A stretch of DNA of 41,683 bases from Actinokineospora sp. NBRC 105648. Its GTDB lineage: Bacteria; Actinomycetota; Actinomycetes; Mycobacteriales; Pseudonocardiaceae. The stretch spans positions 1 through 41,683 of the forward strand of contig NZ_BSTR01000063.1 in NCBI RefSeq assembly GCF_030269645.1, written 5' to 3'. A model generated the notes under the pieces. The model was not told the DNA's origin. It made no database searches and saw only the letters and a list, made by a program, of their open reading frames with translations. Shown piece by piece: positions 7,461 to 15,546 of this stretch. The first letter of the stretch is position 1, and the number at the start of each line of letters is the position of its first letter. The position numbers and the translations under genes were made by a program.

Positions 7461-8360
7461 CTAGCCGAGCAAGCCCGCGCGGCGCCACAGGGCCTTGGTC
7501 GGGCCGCCGATCATGCCGGTCTCCTGGAGGAACTCGACGACCTTCTCGGTCATCCAGCGCCGGGTCTCGCGGAAGTTCGGGTTGGCCAACGCCGCCTCAC
7601 GGCCGACGCGCGGTGCGATGCCGACCGCGCGGTAGACGCGGGGGTTGACGAGGGCGTCCATCACCGCCAGCGCGGTCCCGGCGGTGGCGAGCCGGTGGAA
7701 CTCCAGTTCCGCGCGGTTCAGCTTCGGTGCGCTGCGCAAGACCTCTTCGCGCGCGTACCGGACGTGCCGTGCCTCTTCGATCACGTGGATCCGGTTCACC
7801 ATGCGGATGAGCGGTTGCATGGTCGTGTCGTCCATAGTGGACCGCTGCAGCCGGTCCGTCGCCTCCTCGGCCACCAGCACCGAGGCGAACATCGACGGCC
7901 CGCCCGCGATCGCCTTGTAGACGCGGCCGAGGTTGTGCAGGAGTCTGCCGGGGCCGTAGTTCGGCGCGTCGAACCGGGAGATCGCCTTGGCGAACATGAT
8001 CGAGTGACGGGTCTCGTCACCCACCTCGGTGAGGGCGTACTGCGCGTGCGCGCTGCGCGGGTCCAGGTCGTAGGCGTAGCGGACCAGCAGCTGCATCAGG
8101 ATGATCTCGAACCACAGGCCGACCCCGGCGATGCTGGCTATCTCGTGCTTGGACAGCTCGATCCGCTGCTCGTGGCTCAGGCCCCGCCAGAGGTCGGTGC
8201 CGTAGAGGGACACCCGCTCCAGCGGCATGTAGGCCTTGTCGGGATCCAGCGGGGCGTCCCAGTCGATGTCGAGGAACGGGTCGTAGGTGGTGCGGACGGA
8301 TGCCTCGAGCAACCTGGCGCTGACCTGCTCAGGGTCTTTCGGTCGCAGTACTCGAGCCAT
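7461..8360 (-). CDS. AurF-like diiron N-oxygenase family protein
   Basis: A 299-residue ferritin-like diiron protein of the p-aminobenzoate N-oxygenase AurF family (PF11583-like). Characterised members oxidise aryl amines, while most actinobacterial genomic copies have unknown substrates. Candidate iron ligands lie in EVGDETRHSIMF near residue 115, in VAEEATDRLQ near 155 and in HVIEEARHVRYAREE near 195. The chosen start is ATG at 8360. The frame stays open far upstream, but that extension is antisense to the SDR gene and looks spurious. It is divergent from the SDR gene, with a perfect palindrome (8396-8412) upstream of its start, suggesting regulation by a TetR-type repressor not present in the window. 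Confidence 0.85.
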   Translation of the reverse strand: MARVLRPKDPEQVSARLLEASVRTTYDPFLDIDWDAPLDPDKAYMPLERVSLYGTDLWRGLSHEQRIELSKHEIASIAGVGLWFEIILMQLLVRYAYDLDPRSAHAQYALTEVGDETRHSIMFAKAISRFDAPNYGPGRLLHNLGRVYKAIAGGPSMFASVLVAEEATDRLQRSTMDDTTMQPLIRMVNRIHVIEEARHVRYAREEVLRSAPKLNRAELEFHRLATAGTALAVMDALVNPRVYRAVGIAPRVGREAALANPNFRETRRWMTEKVVEFLQETGMIGGPTKALWRRAGLLG

Positions 8361-8395
8361 CACTGCCCCACCCTCCGTGGCCGCGTCGCCACCAG

Positions 8396-8412
8396 TGTTA
8401 CGTCCGGTAACA
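8396..8412. promoter_or_regulatory. candidate operator TGTTAC-N5-GTAACA
   Basis: A perfect palindrome with 6 bp arms and a 5 bp spacer (GTCCG), 36 bp upstream of the AurF-like gene in the divergent gap to the SDR gene. A further GTTACC follows at 8413-8419. TTAC/GTAA arms are typical of TetR-family operators in actinobacteria. No regulator gene is adjacent. Binding is inferred from symmetry and place only. Confidence 0.45.
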
Positions 8413-8525
8413 GTTACCTCGCGTCCAGGTTGACGTGAGCTGGGCCACCTTGTCAAGGGCTCGATCATCGGCCGTCCCTTGTGGACACCCGGCGGCCCGC
8501 TCGACCGGCGGCTAGCGTCAGGCGC

Positions 8526-9488
8526 ATGAGCACCGCCACGAACATCCTGGACACCGTGCTCGACCGCGCGGTCGTGCCCGGCTACACCAAGATCGGCTAC
8601 TCGGTGCGCAGCCGGTTCTGGCCCGCCGACCCGGCGCCGGGCGCGCTGGAGGGTGCCACCGTGCTGCTCACCGGCGCGAACTCCGGTCTGGGCAAGGCGG
8701 CGGTCGCCGCGCTGGCCCAGCTCGGCGCGACCGTGCACATGCTGGTCCGCAACGTCGAGAAGGGCGAGCGGGCGCGCCTGGAGATCGCCGAGCAGGTACC
8801 CGGGGCCCACCTCGAGCTGCAGCAGTGCGACATGTCGAACCTGGCTGAGGTGCGCGCGTTCGCCGAGCGGTTCACCGGCGACCACGGCAGCCTCGACGTG
8901 CTCATCCACAACGCGGGCGCCCTGCCGCCCGCGCGCCAGGAGACCCCCGAGGGCAACGAGATGACCCTCGCGACGCACGTGCTGGGCCCGTTCCTGCTCA
9001 CCGGCCTGCTGCGCCCGGCGCTCGCCGCGGCGAAGGGACGGGTCATCTTCGTGACCTCGGGCGGCATGTACGCCGCGCGCCTGCACAGTGACGACCCGCA
9101 GTACCGCAAGGGCGACTACTCGGGCAGCAAGGCCTACGCGCGCACCAAGCGGATGCAGGTGGTCCTGGCCGAGCAGTGGGCGCAGCGGCTGGCCGACGAC
9201 GGCGTCTCCGTGCACAGCACCCACCCCGGCTGGGCCGACACCCCCGGCGTGACGTCCTCGCTGCCGGGCTTCAACAAGGTCATGGGTCCGCTGCTGCGCA
9301 CCCCCGAGCAGGGCGCCGACACCATCGTCTGGCTGGCGGCGGCACCGGCGGCCGGGCACTCGACCGGCGAGTTCTGGCACGACCGCCGGGTCCGCCCCAC
9401 CCACTACCTGCCCTGGCAGCACGACGACCCGGCCGACCGCAAGGCGCTGTGGGACCTGTGCGTCCGGGAGACCGGCCTGGCCATCTAG
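8526..9488 (+). CDS. SDR family NAD(P)-dependent oxidoreductase (DHRS12-like)
   Basis: A 320-residue short-chain dehydrogenase/reductase. The Rossmann nucleotide-binding motif TGANSGLGKAA is near residue 48, NAG (HNAGALPP) near 130, and the catalytic YSGSK near 197. The Ser is probably in VTSGGMY near 180. It has an N-terminal extension of about 40 residues before the Rossmann fold, as in the DHRS12-like group, and a C-terminal segment with a HDRRVRPTHYLPW motif. The substrate is unknown. The start is ATG at 8526. It is divergent from the AurF-like oxygenase, and both may respond to the operator between them. Confidence 0.88.
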   Translation: MSTATNILDTVLDRAVVPGYTKIGYSVRSRFWPADPAPGALEGATVLLTGANSGLGKAAVAALAQLGATVHMLVRNVEKGERARLEIAEQVPGAHLELQQCDMSNLAEVRAFAERFTGDHGSLDVLIHNAGALPPARQETPEGNEMTLATHVLGPFLLTGLLRPALAAAKGRVIFVTSGGMYAARLHSDDPQYRKGDYSGSKAYARTKRMQVVLAEQWAQRLADDGVSVHSTHPGWADTPGVTSSLPGFNKVMGPLLRTPEQGADTIVWLAAAPAAGHSTGEFWHDRRVRPTHYLPWQHDDPADRKALWDLCVRETGLAI

Positions 9489-9573
9489 GCGCCGCAGGTT
9501 TGTTTCGGCCGGGTTAGCTCGGCCGGGTGATGATCGGATTGCAGGCCCGCCTGCCGCAGCCGACCCTCGGTCG

Positions 9574-10191
9574 ATGAGACGCAGACACCGCATCACGACC
9601 GGCTTGGCGGCTGCACTGCTCCTGTTCACCCCCGGCCCGGCCGCCGCCGACAGTTCCGCCCGCGTCGACCAAGACCAGGTCCGGCACCAAGCCCTGGGCC
9701 AGGTGGACGACGAGTACCTGCGCGCCGCCGAGCCCGCCGCCCGGGCGGTCGCCGGGGAGTTCGGCATCCCGGCCTCGGTCACCGCCGGGCAGTCGATCCT
9801 GGAGTCGGCCTGGGGCAGCAGCAGGCTCGCGGTCAACGACCGGAACTACTTCGGGTTCAAGTGCACCGCGTCGGGGCCGGGCCCGATGGCCGTCGGCTGC
9901 CACGACTACCCGACCACCGAGTGCGGCCTGGACCCCGCGCACCCGGACGCGTGCACGCAGGTGCAGGCGCTGTTCCGGGTGTACGACTCGATGACCGCGT
10001 CCTTCCGCGACTACGGGCGGCTGATGACGACCAGCGACTACTACGCCGCCGCCCTGCCGCTGGCGCACGACCCGGACGCGTTCGCCACCGAGGTCGCCAA
10101 GCACTACGCGACCGACCCGGACTACGCCGCCAAGGTCATCCGGGTGATGCGCGACCACGACCTGTACCGCCTGGACCGCCCACTCCCCTGA
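9574..10191 (+). CDS. secreted glucosaminidase-domain protein (FlgJ-like muramidase fold)
   Basis: A 205-residue exported protein. The signal peptide (residues 1-25) has an Arg-rich start, hydrophobic core and AAA-type cleavage site. The rest is one glucosaminidase domain (PF01832-like) that should cleave glycan strands of peptidoglycan. The catalytic Glu is expected in GQSILESAWGSS near residue 74. NYFGFKC near 92 and the FRVYDSMTASFRDYGRLM motif near 140 are family hallmarks. No separate wall-binding domain is visible. It is monocistronic by spacing, about 140 bp before the sigma factor gene. Confidence 0.88.
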   Translation: MRRRHRITTGLAAALLLFTPGPAAADSSARVDQDQVRHQALGQVDDEYLRAAEPAARAVAGEFGIPASVTAGQSILESAWGSSRLAVNDRNYFGFKCTASGPGPMAVGCHDYPTTECGLDPAHPDACTQVQALFRVYDSMTASFRDYGRLMTTSDYYAAALPLAHDPDAFATEVAKHYATDPDYAAKVIRVMRDHDLYRLDRPLP

Positions 10192-10331
10192 GTGACCGAC
10201 CGAGCACGATGCGGCTCCAATCGGAAAAAAATCGCCGCCGATGGAAAATAGGGCCGGTTGTCCTGTATTTCGCGCCGACCCCCGCGCTCTGTTAGGGGTG
10301 AGAGACACGCCCAGGGCGCAGGAGGAACGCG

Positions 10332-10991
10332 ATGACGTGCACGGTGGAGCTGGACGACGAGCTTGCCGCCCTTGAGGCGTCGCTGACCAACGTCCGGGAA
10401 CCGGCCCGGTTCGGCCCCCGCACGCCCACCCGGGTGGAGCGCGACAACCTCGACTCGGCGGTCTCGGCCGCCATCAGCGGCGACGCGAGCGCGACCGAGC
10501 AGCTGCTGATCTTCCTGCGGCCGCTGGTCGTGCGCTACTGCCGGGCCAAGCTGGGCAGGCTGCCGCGCTCGTTCAGCAGCGCCGACGACGTCGCGCAGGA
10601 GGTGTGCGTGGCCGTGTTCCGCGCGCTGCCGACCTACCAGCAGCTCGGCAGGCCGTTCCTGTCCTTCGTCTACGGCATCGCCGCGCACAAGATCGCCGAC
10701 GTGCACCGGGCCAACTCCCGGGACAAGTCCGACCCGATCGCCGAGACCCCGGACGTGATGAGCCTCGAGGACGGCCCGGAGCAGCGCGCGCTGCGCTACG
10801 AGCTGGTCGAGCAGACCGGCGCCCTGCTGCGCACGCTGACCCCGCGCCAGCGCGAGATCCTGATCATGCGGGTGGTGCTGGGCATGTCGGCGCAGGAGAC
10901 CGCCGAGGTCGTCGGCACCACCGCCGAGGCCATCCGCGTCGCCCAGCACCGGGCGCTGAACCGGCTGCGCAAGACGCTGGCGCGGCACTGA
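10332..10991 (+). CDS. shbA: ECF sigma factor of the ShbA/SigD type
   Basis: A 219-residue extracytoplasmic-function-type sigma factor. Region 2 covers about residues 45-115 (FSSADDVAQEVCVAVFRALP, FLSFVYGIAAHKIADVHR), and region 4 covers 165-215 (LTPRQREILIMRVVLGMS, AEAIRVAQHRALNRLRKTL). The sequence resembles ShbA of Streptomyces griseus, which drives transcription of the principal sigma factor gene, and SigD of Mycobacterium. Function in this organism is inferred from that likeness. The start ATG at 10332 has an AGGAGGAACGCG leader. No anti-sigma gene is adjacent. A strong hairpin follows the gene. The symbol is by resemblance, not by synteny. Confidence 0.8.
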   Translation: MTCTVELDDELAALEASLTNVREPARFGPRTPTRVERDNLDSAVSAAISGDASATEQLLIFLRPLVVRYCRAKLGRLPRSFSSADDVAQEVCVAVFRALPTYQQLGRPFLSFVYGIAAHKIADVHRANSRDKSDPIAETPDVMSLEDGPEQRALRYELVEQTGALLRTLTPRQREILIMRVVLGMSAQETAEVVGTTAEAIRVAQHRALNRLRKTLARH

Positions 10992-11087
10992 GACCCGCCC
11001 GCCGCGGCCCCGTTCGGGGAGGGACGGACCGTGGCGGGCGTGGGGGGAAGAGGGGGATCGAGGGGGATCGCCACTCCCGGGGCGGGA

Positions 11088-11138
11088 GATCGCCTGCCGT
11101 GGCCCGTCCGAGGGGGACGGACCACGGCAGGCGGGGCG
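11088..11138. terminator. strong bidirectional hairpin between shbA and mazG
   Basis: A perfect 12 bp stem (CGCCTGCCGTGG at 11091-11102 pairing with 11122-11133) is extended outward by GATC/GATC after a short bulge and inward by CCGTCC/GGACGG. It sits between convergent genes and has no T-tract, as is usual in high-GC actinomycetes. A smaller CCCCG-TT-CGGGG hairpin lies at 11011-11022. The remaining 10992-11280 sequence shows no gene. Confidence 0.7.
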
Positions 11139-11280
11139 ATCCCACCGGGGTGGACAGGTCGATGGGCACACCGACGCGCGCGGCCATCTCGTTCGGCGGC
11201 GAGTCAGTGCGCACCGAGGCGCGACTTCGAGGCACCGCGAGGCCGTGCCGATCGGGACAACTCATCGCCGGTGCCGCGGG

Positions 11281-11622
11281 TCAGTGGCGGTCGAGGGCCG
11301 CCTTGCCCACCTTCGGTGGGAAGCGGTGTTCGTTGCGGTCGATCTTGGCGTTGGCCGCCTCGATCAGGTCGACGTCCAGCACATCGGCCAGCCGGACCAG
11401 GTACAGCAGGACGTCGGCCAGTTCGTCGTGCACCTTCGCGCGCAGCGCGGGCTCGGCGGTCGCCGCGGCGGCCTCGTCCGGGGTGAGCCACTGGAACAGC
11501 TCAGTCAGCTCCCCCACCTCCCCGGTCAGCGCCATGACCAGGTTCTTCGGGGTGTGGAACGGTTCCCAGTCGCGGGCCTGGGCGAAGGCGCGCTGCCGGG
11601 CGGCGAGTTCTTCGAGCGTCAT
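11281..11622 (-). CDS. MazG-like nucleotide pyrophosphohydrolase
   Basis: A 113-residue all-alpha NTP pyrophosphohydrolase of the MazG/RS21-C6 (DCTPP1-like) group, expected to hydrolyse non-canonical or excess dNTPs to NMP and PPi. The metal-binding pattern EVGELTELFQW near residue 34, followed by DELADVLLYLVRLAD near 67, fits the E-x-x-E ... E-x-x-D signature. Its ATG at 11622 overlaps the TGA of the last of three identical minigenes (TGATG), so its translation is probably coupled to ribosomes coming from the PASTA lipoprotein gene upstream. Confidence 0.88.
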   Translation of the reverse strand: MTLEELAARQRAFAQARDWEPFHTPKNLVMALTGEVGELTELFQWLTPDEAAAATAEPALRAKVHDELADVLLYLVRLADVLDVDLIEAANAKIDRNEHRFPPKVGKAALDRH

Positions 11623-11726
11623 CAGTCCGTCTTCTTCTTGGAACGCATCAGTCCGTCTTCTTCTTCGAGCGCATCAGTCCGTCTTCTTCTTTGAGCGCAT
11701 CAGTCCGTCTTCTTCTTTGAGCGCAG
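11622..11726 (-). repeat. 26 bp tandem repeat encoding a chain of overlapping MRSKKKTD minigenes
   Basis: The last 27 nt of the PASTA gene (LRSKKKTD-stop, 11700-11726) are repeated three times with a period of 26 bp. Each copy is a complete minigene, ATG to TGA, encoding MRSKKKTD: 11674-11700, 11648-11674 and 11622-11648. Each shares one base with the next (TGATG), and the third overlaps the mazG start. Copies differ only at third codon positions (Arg CGC or CGT; Ser TCA, TCG or TCC). None has an internal Shine-Dalgarno better than the AAGAAG stretch. Confidence 0.85.
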
Positions 11727-12050
11727 CACGACCTTGTCCGACTGCGGCACCACCGCGCCCGCCGCCGGGGTCTGCTCGACGACCACCCAGTTGCGGTCGT
11801 CGACCAGCAGCCTGCCCTTGCCGGTCGCGTCCTCCTCGGTGAGGTAGTAGAAGCCCGCCTTCTGCATGGCGTCCTGGGCGTCCTGGTGGACCATCCCCAC
11901 CACGTTCGGCACGGTGGCCGACTTCACCGACGCGCTCGGCGGCGCGAGCGTCGGGATCTCCGGGGACGGGTCGTTCGGGCCGCAGCCGACCAGGGCGGTC
12001 GACAGGGCCGCGGCGACGGCAGTGGCGAGGATGGTGGCGAGCACGCGCAT
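11700..12050 (-). CDS. PASTA-domain lipoprotein
   Basis: A 116-residue lipoprotein. The signal peptide ends in the lipobox LVGC (Cys near residue 23), followed by a Pro/Ser linker and a single PASTA domain (about 47-112: VPNVVGMVHQDAQDAMQKAGF, then VVEQTPAAGAVV). PASTA domains bind peptidoglycan fragments or beta-lactam-like ligands in Ser/Thr kinases and penicillin-binding proteins, and a lone secreted copy is of unclear role. It ends with the basic tail RSKKKTD, which is the unit of the downstream minigene array. The start ATG at 12050 is preferred because it gives a proper signal peptide. The frame is open 21 codons further upstream. Confidence 0.85.
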   Translation of the reverse strand: MRVLATILATAVAAALSTALVGCGPNDPSPEIPTLAPPSASVKSATVPNVVGMVHQDAQDAMQKAGFYYLTEEDATGKGRLLVDDRNWVVVEQTPAAGAVVPQSDKVVLRSKKKTD

Positions 12051-12087
12051 GGGACCCCCTGGGTTCGGCGGCTGGCACCATCCATGA

Positions 12088-12213
12088 TCAACGATCAGCG
12101 CGCGGACCGCCACCGCGTGCGTCCAGGTCCACGATCAGCGGACCCAGGGCCATCACCAGCAGCAGGCCCAGCCCGAGCACCGCGCCGATCCACACCAGCA
12201 CCACCATCACCAT
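12088..12213 (-). CDS. small single-pass membrane protein (41 aa)
   Basis: A short frame with ATG at 12213 and GGAGG five bases upstream. It encodes a Val/Leu/Gly-rich hydrophobic helix of about 25 residues beginning MVMVVLVWIG, then a short polar tail ending PRADR. No family is recognised. It is oriented toward the PASTA gene, whose start is about 38 bp downstream, so the two may be co-transcribed. Evidence is only the RBS, the clean membrane segment and the spacing. Confidence 0.5.
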   Translation of the reverse strand: MVMVVLVWIGAVLGLGLLLVMALGPLIVDLDARGGGPRADR

Positions 12214-12399
12214 CACGTCCTCCCGTTGTTTGCGCTGCTACCAGGGTCGCCCCGGCACCCCCCGGCGCGGATCGGCCACGGAGGTGAACGCCCCCGGCCA
12301 ACCGGCTACGGCCGTGGTCACCGGAACGGACCGATCGGCCGATGGGGTGGCGCCGGTCGGCCGAGGCGGGCGCGGGCGATCCGCCCTACGTTCTCCGAC

Positions 12400-14076
12400 A
12401 TGGGTCTCCTCGCGCCCGCGCGGCGCTGGCTGGCGGGCATGGTCGGTGTGGCCTACCTGTTCGATGTGCTCTACCTGCGGTCGTCGGAGACCCTGGTCCC
12501 ATTCGCACCGCTGCCGCTGGCGGCCTGCCTGCTGCTGGCCGTGCACCGGCCGCTGCCGGGTGCCCTAGCGGGTGCGGGGACCTTCCTGGTCACCTCCGGA
12601 CTGCTGCGCGTCGCCGACCAGCCGCCCGGTGGCGGCTTCGGCGTCGAGACCGTGCTGCTATCGGAGACCGTGATCGGTGCCGGGCTGATCGCGCTGGTGG
12701 TGTGGCGGTGCGGGGGCCTGGTGGCCGCTGGGGCGGTCGCGGCCATGACAGTCGCGGCGGGTGTCGGGGTCTTCCTGCGGGCGCCGGACCACCAGTGGCT
12801 CTACGGCAACGGCCGCGAGGTCCTGCTGACGGGGTTGATCGTGCTGCTCGCGGGGTGCGTCGCCGGGATCACCCTGCGCGCGCACGACGACCGCCGGATG
12901 CCCGCGGACGTCCGCGCGCTGCTGCGCGGGCAGTGGCCGCTGGCCGGGGCGCTGGTTTTGTTGATCATGTTGGACCTCAGCGGCTCGCTGTACTCGCTCG
13001 ACAGCCGCGCGGTGGTCTTCCTGCTGCCGCTGCTGCTCATGCTCGGCACCGCGTACTGCGCGGTGCTGGCCCCGCGCGCGCCGGTGCGGTACGCCGTCAC
13101 CGCGGCCGCGCTGATGTCGGCCGCCTCGCTGGCCCTGGTGCCGATCGACGCGCTGTTCTCCGGCAACCGCGGGTTCCCGGTGTCGACCAGCATCGCGGGC
13201 GCGCACATGGCGCTGGTAGCCTTCGTGGTCCGCCAGGCCGACCGGCGGTCCGCCGCGGTGGGCGTCGCCTGCCTGGTCGGGGCCGACTTGCTCGCCGTGC
13301 TCAGCACAGTCCGGGTGGGCACCGGGTCGGCGGACTTCCTGCTGGTGGCGGCGTTCCTGCTGGTGGTCTCGGTGGCGACCGGCCAGTACTTCCGGTCCCG
13401 CGACCGCGAGCGCAACCAGTCGGTCCGGGTCGCGGTCACCGGGGCGCAGCAGGCCGAGCGGCTGGCGCTGGCCCGCGAGCTGCACGACGTCGTCGCCCAC
13501 CACGTCACCGGGATCGTCGTGCAGGCCCAGGCGGCCCGGATGGTGGCCGAGGGCAACCCGGCGGCGGCCACCGAGGCGCTGGCCCGGATCGAGCGGAGCG
13601 GGACCGAGGCGCTGGCGGCGATGCGGACGCTGGTTGGCAGCATGCGCGGCGCGGCGGTGGCGGGCGCGGAGGGCCAGGCGACCACCGACCTGGCCGCCGA
13701 CGTGCGGAGCCTGGCCGACAACGTCACCGGACCCACCGTCGAGCTCGCGGTGCGGCTGCCCGACGCGCTGGCGCCCGAGGTGGGCCGGTCGGTGTTGCGG
13801 GTGGTGCAGGAGTCGTTGACCAACATCGGCAAGCACGCCCCCGGGGCGGAGGCGGTGCGGATCACCATCGAGCCAGCGGGCGACGAGCTGCACGTGTGGG
13901 TCGCCGACGACGCCCCGGCGCCCGAGGTCCGGCCGCCCGCCGCCGCGGGCGGCTACGGTCTGGTCGGCATGCGCGAGCGGGTGGAACTGCTCGGCGGCCG
14001 GTTCCAGGCCGGGCCCGGCGTGGTGGCGGGCTGGGTCGTCGACGCCCGACTGCCGCTGCGAAGGGATGAACCGTGA
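12400..14076 (+). CDS. sensor histidine kinase (HisKA_3/DesK-NarL type)
   Basis: A 558-residue membrane histidine kinase. The first 330 residues form about ten hydrophobic segments with no recognised sensor domain. The dimerisation/phosphoacceptor motif ARELHDVVAHHVTG is near residue 358 (His in ELHD), and the HATPase has VVQESLTNIGKHAPGA near 470 and GGYGLVGMRERVELLGG near 525. The start ATG at 12400 is chosen because upstream codons look non-native, though the frame is open further 5'. Its TGA overlaps the GTG of the response regulator (GTGA), so the two form a two-component pair. The signal is unknown. Confidence 0.88.
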   Translation: MGLLAPARRWLAGMVGVAYLFDVLYLRSSETLVPFAPLPLAACLLLAVHRPLPGALAGAGTFLVTSGLLRVADQPPGGGFGVETVLLSETVIGAGLIALVVWRCGGLVAAGAVAAMTVAAGVGVFLRAPDHQWLYGNGREVLLTGLIVLLAGCVAGITLRAHDDRRMPADVRALLRGQWPLAGALVLLIMLDLSGSLYSLDSRAVVFLLPLLLMLGTAYCAVLAPRAPVRYAVTAAALMSAASLALVPIDALFSGNRGFPVSTSIAGAHMALVAFVVRQADRRSAAVGVACLVGADLLAVLSTVRVGTGSADFLLVAAFLLVVSVATGQYFRSRDRERNQSVRVAVTGAQQAERLALARELHDVVAHHVTGIVVQAQAARMVAEGNPAAATEALARIERSGTEALAAMRTLVGSMRGAAVAGAEGQATTDLAADVRSLADNVTGPTVELAVRLPDALAPEVGRSVLRVVQESLTNIGKHAPGAEAVRITIEPAGDELHVWVADDAPAPEVRPPAAAGGYGLVGMRERVELLGGRFQAGPGVVAGWVVDARLPLRRDEP

Positions 14077-14723
14077 TCCGCGTCCTGATCGCCGACGACC
14101 AGGAGATGGTGCGCGCGGGCTTCCGGATGATCCTGGAGACCCAGCCGGACATGGCGGTGGTCGCCGACGTCGCCGACGGGGTCAGCGCGGTCGCCAAGGC
14201 CCGCGAGCTGCGCCCGGACGTGTGCCTGCTGGACATCCGGATGCCCGGCATGGACGGTCTCGCGGTCACCCGCGCGCTGGCGGGCCCGGAGGTCGCCGAC
14301 CCGCTCAGGGTGGTCGTGGTGACCACCTTCGACCTCGACGAGTACGTGCACACCGCGCTGGCCAACGGCGCCAGCGGGTTTCTGCTCAAGGACGCGGGCC
14401 CAGCGCTGCTGATGGAGGCCGTCCGCGCGGCGGCCCGGGGCGACGCGCTGGTCTCGCCGCAGATCACCGTGCGGCTGCTCAAGCACTTCGCGGCCGGGTC
14501 GGCACCGCGGCCGGTGCGGCACAACCTGACCGAACGCGAGACCGACGTGGTGCGGGCGGCGGCTCGGGGGCTCACCAACACCGAGATCGGCACGGAGCTG
14601 TTCCTGTCGCTCTCGACGGTGAAGACGCACCTCGCCGCCGTGCAGGCCAAGGTCGGCGCGCGGAACCGGGTGGAGATCGCCGCGTGGGCGTGGCGGACCG
14701 GGCTGATGGCCGACGTGGGCTAG
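14073..14723 (+). CDS. LuxR/NarL family response regulator
   Basis: A 216-residue regulator. The receiver domain (1-120) has the acidic pair in IADDQE near residue 8, the phosphorylated Asp in CLLDIRMPGMDG near 53 and Lys in FLLKDAG near 104. The LuxR-type helix-turn-helix is at about 150-210 (NLTERETDVVRAAARGLTNTEIG). It is co-expressed with the upstream kinase through a GTGA overlap. The targets are unknown. The short gap to the convergent DUF4232 gene contains a pyrimidine-rich CAGTCTTCC repeat and no obvious hairpin. Confidence 0.9.
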   Translation: MIRVLIADDQEMVRAGFRMILETQPDMAVVADVADGVSAVAKARELRPDVCLLDIRMPGMDGLAVTRALAGPEVADPLRVVVVTTFDLDEYVHTALANGASGFLLKDAGPALLMEAVRAAARGDALVSPQITVRLLKHFAAGSAPRPVRHNLTERETDVVRAAARGLTNTEIGTELFLSLSTVKTHLAAVQAKVGARNRVEIAAWAWRTGLMADVG

Positions 14724-14769
14724 GCGCTGTCTTGCCAGTCTTCCTACTTCCCAGTCTTCCCGGTCTTTC

Positions 14770-15405
14770 CTAGACGACCGTCTTCACGGTGAGCTGGTTG
14801 CCCGGCGGGGTGCCCGCGCAGCCCTGGCCGGTCACCGCGACGAACATCGACGCGGTGTCGTGCGGCGGGTACACGCGCAGGCCGCGCACATCAGTCGGCT
14901 TGCACACGGCCGGGTCGAAGTTCTGCACATTGACGAACCCGACGTCCGTGCTCGCCGACGCGCCGGGCGCGAGGGTGACGGGTGCGCCCTTGGTGCCCAC
15001 GCGGAAGGCGGCCGGGCCAACCTGGTGGCCGTCTTCGCCTGCGACGTAAGAGATCCCGGGGAAGCCCTGGATCACGCAGGTACGCGTACCGGCGTTGGTG
15101 AAGACCAGTTTGCGGTAGACCGTTCCCGCTGCGCCGTCACCGTCGCGGATGGACAGTTTGAGTTCAGCCGCCTTGCAGTCGTTGGCGCTACCCACCCCGT
15201 CTTCGGGCTGGGTGGTCGCGGGCTGTTCGGGGACCGCGGTCGGGCTGGTCGTCGGCACGGCGCTGGGATCGGTCGTGGTCGGCGATCCCACCGTGGCGGA
15301 CGAGGGTGGTAGCGACGACGCGAGCGGCGTAGCGGTGTCCTTGCCCGCGCAGCCCGCCACCAGCGCTACCAGCGCGAACCCGCCCGCGATGACTGCCTTG
15401 CGCAT
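14770..15405 (-). CDS. DUF4232 domain lipoprotein
   Basis: A 211-residue secreted lipoprotein. The signal peptide ends in the lipobox LVAGC (Cys near residue 19), then a Ser/Thr/Pro-rich linker (about 20-72), then a DUF4232 domain (75-205). The domain has paired cysteines (NDCKAAEL, RTCVIQGFPG, AVCKPTDV, GQGCAG) likely to form disulfides outside the cell. The family is widespread in actinobacteria with no known function. The start ATG at 15405 has GGAGG five bases upstream. A GTG four codons earlier overlaps that RBS and is less likely. An inverted repeat at 15422-15439 lies just upstream. Confidence 0.85.
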   Translation of the reverse strand: MRKAVIAGGFALVALVAGCAGKDTATPLASSLPPSSATVGSPTTTDPSAVPTTSPTAVPEQPATTQPEDGVGSANDCKAAELKLSIRDGDGAAGTVYRKLVFTNAGTRTCVIQGFPGISYVAGEDGHQVGPAAFRVGTKGAPVTLAPGASASTDVGFVNVQNFDPAVCKPTDVRGLRVYPPHDTASMFVAVTGQGCAGTPPGNQLTVKTVV

Positions 15406-15421
15406 GATGACCTCCACTCGT

Positions 15422-15439
15422 CAAGAATCCACGTTCTTG
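15422..15439. promoter_or_regulatory. inverted repeat CAAGAA-N6-TTCTTG
   Basis: Perfect 6 bp arms with a 6 bp spacer, 17 bp upstream of the DUF4232 lipoprotein start, in the gap to the divergent phospholipase gene. It could be an operator. Nothing else supports it. Confidence 0.3.
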
Positions 15440-15546
15440 GTCAACAATGGGCTAATCGCCAACTAGACGCCACCCGGTGTGGTTCCCAACGTTCGCCTGC
15501 GGTACACGCCGGATCGGTTGTGATCCGGGCCGCGCGGGAGGCAGCC

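Noticed and set aside
4032..8360. A natural-product cluster formed by the glycosyltransferase and AurF-like oxygenase
   Set aside because: The two genes are separated by the palindrome block and rtcB, and no backbone synthase, cyclase or carrier protein is encoded anywhere in the window.
8361..9836. N-terminal extension of the AurF-like protein by nearly 500 residues
   Set aside because: The extension is antisense to the SDR gene and low in complexity. The family start matches ATG at 8360.
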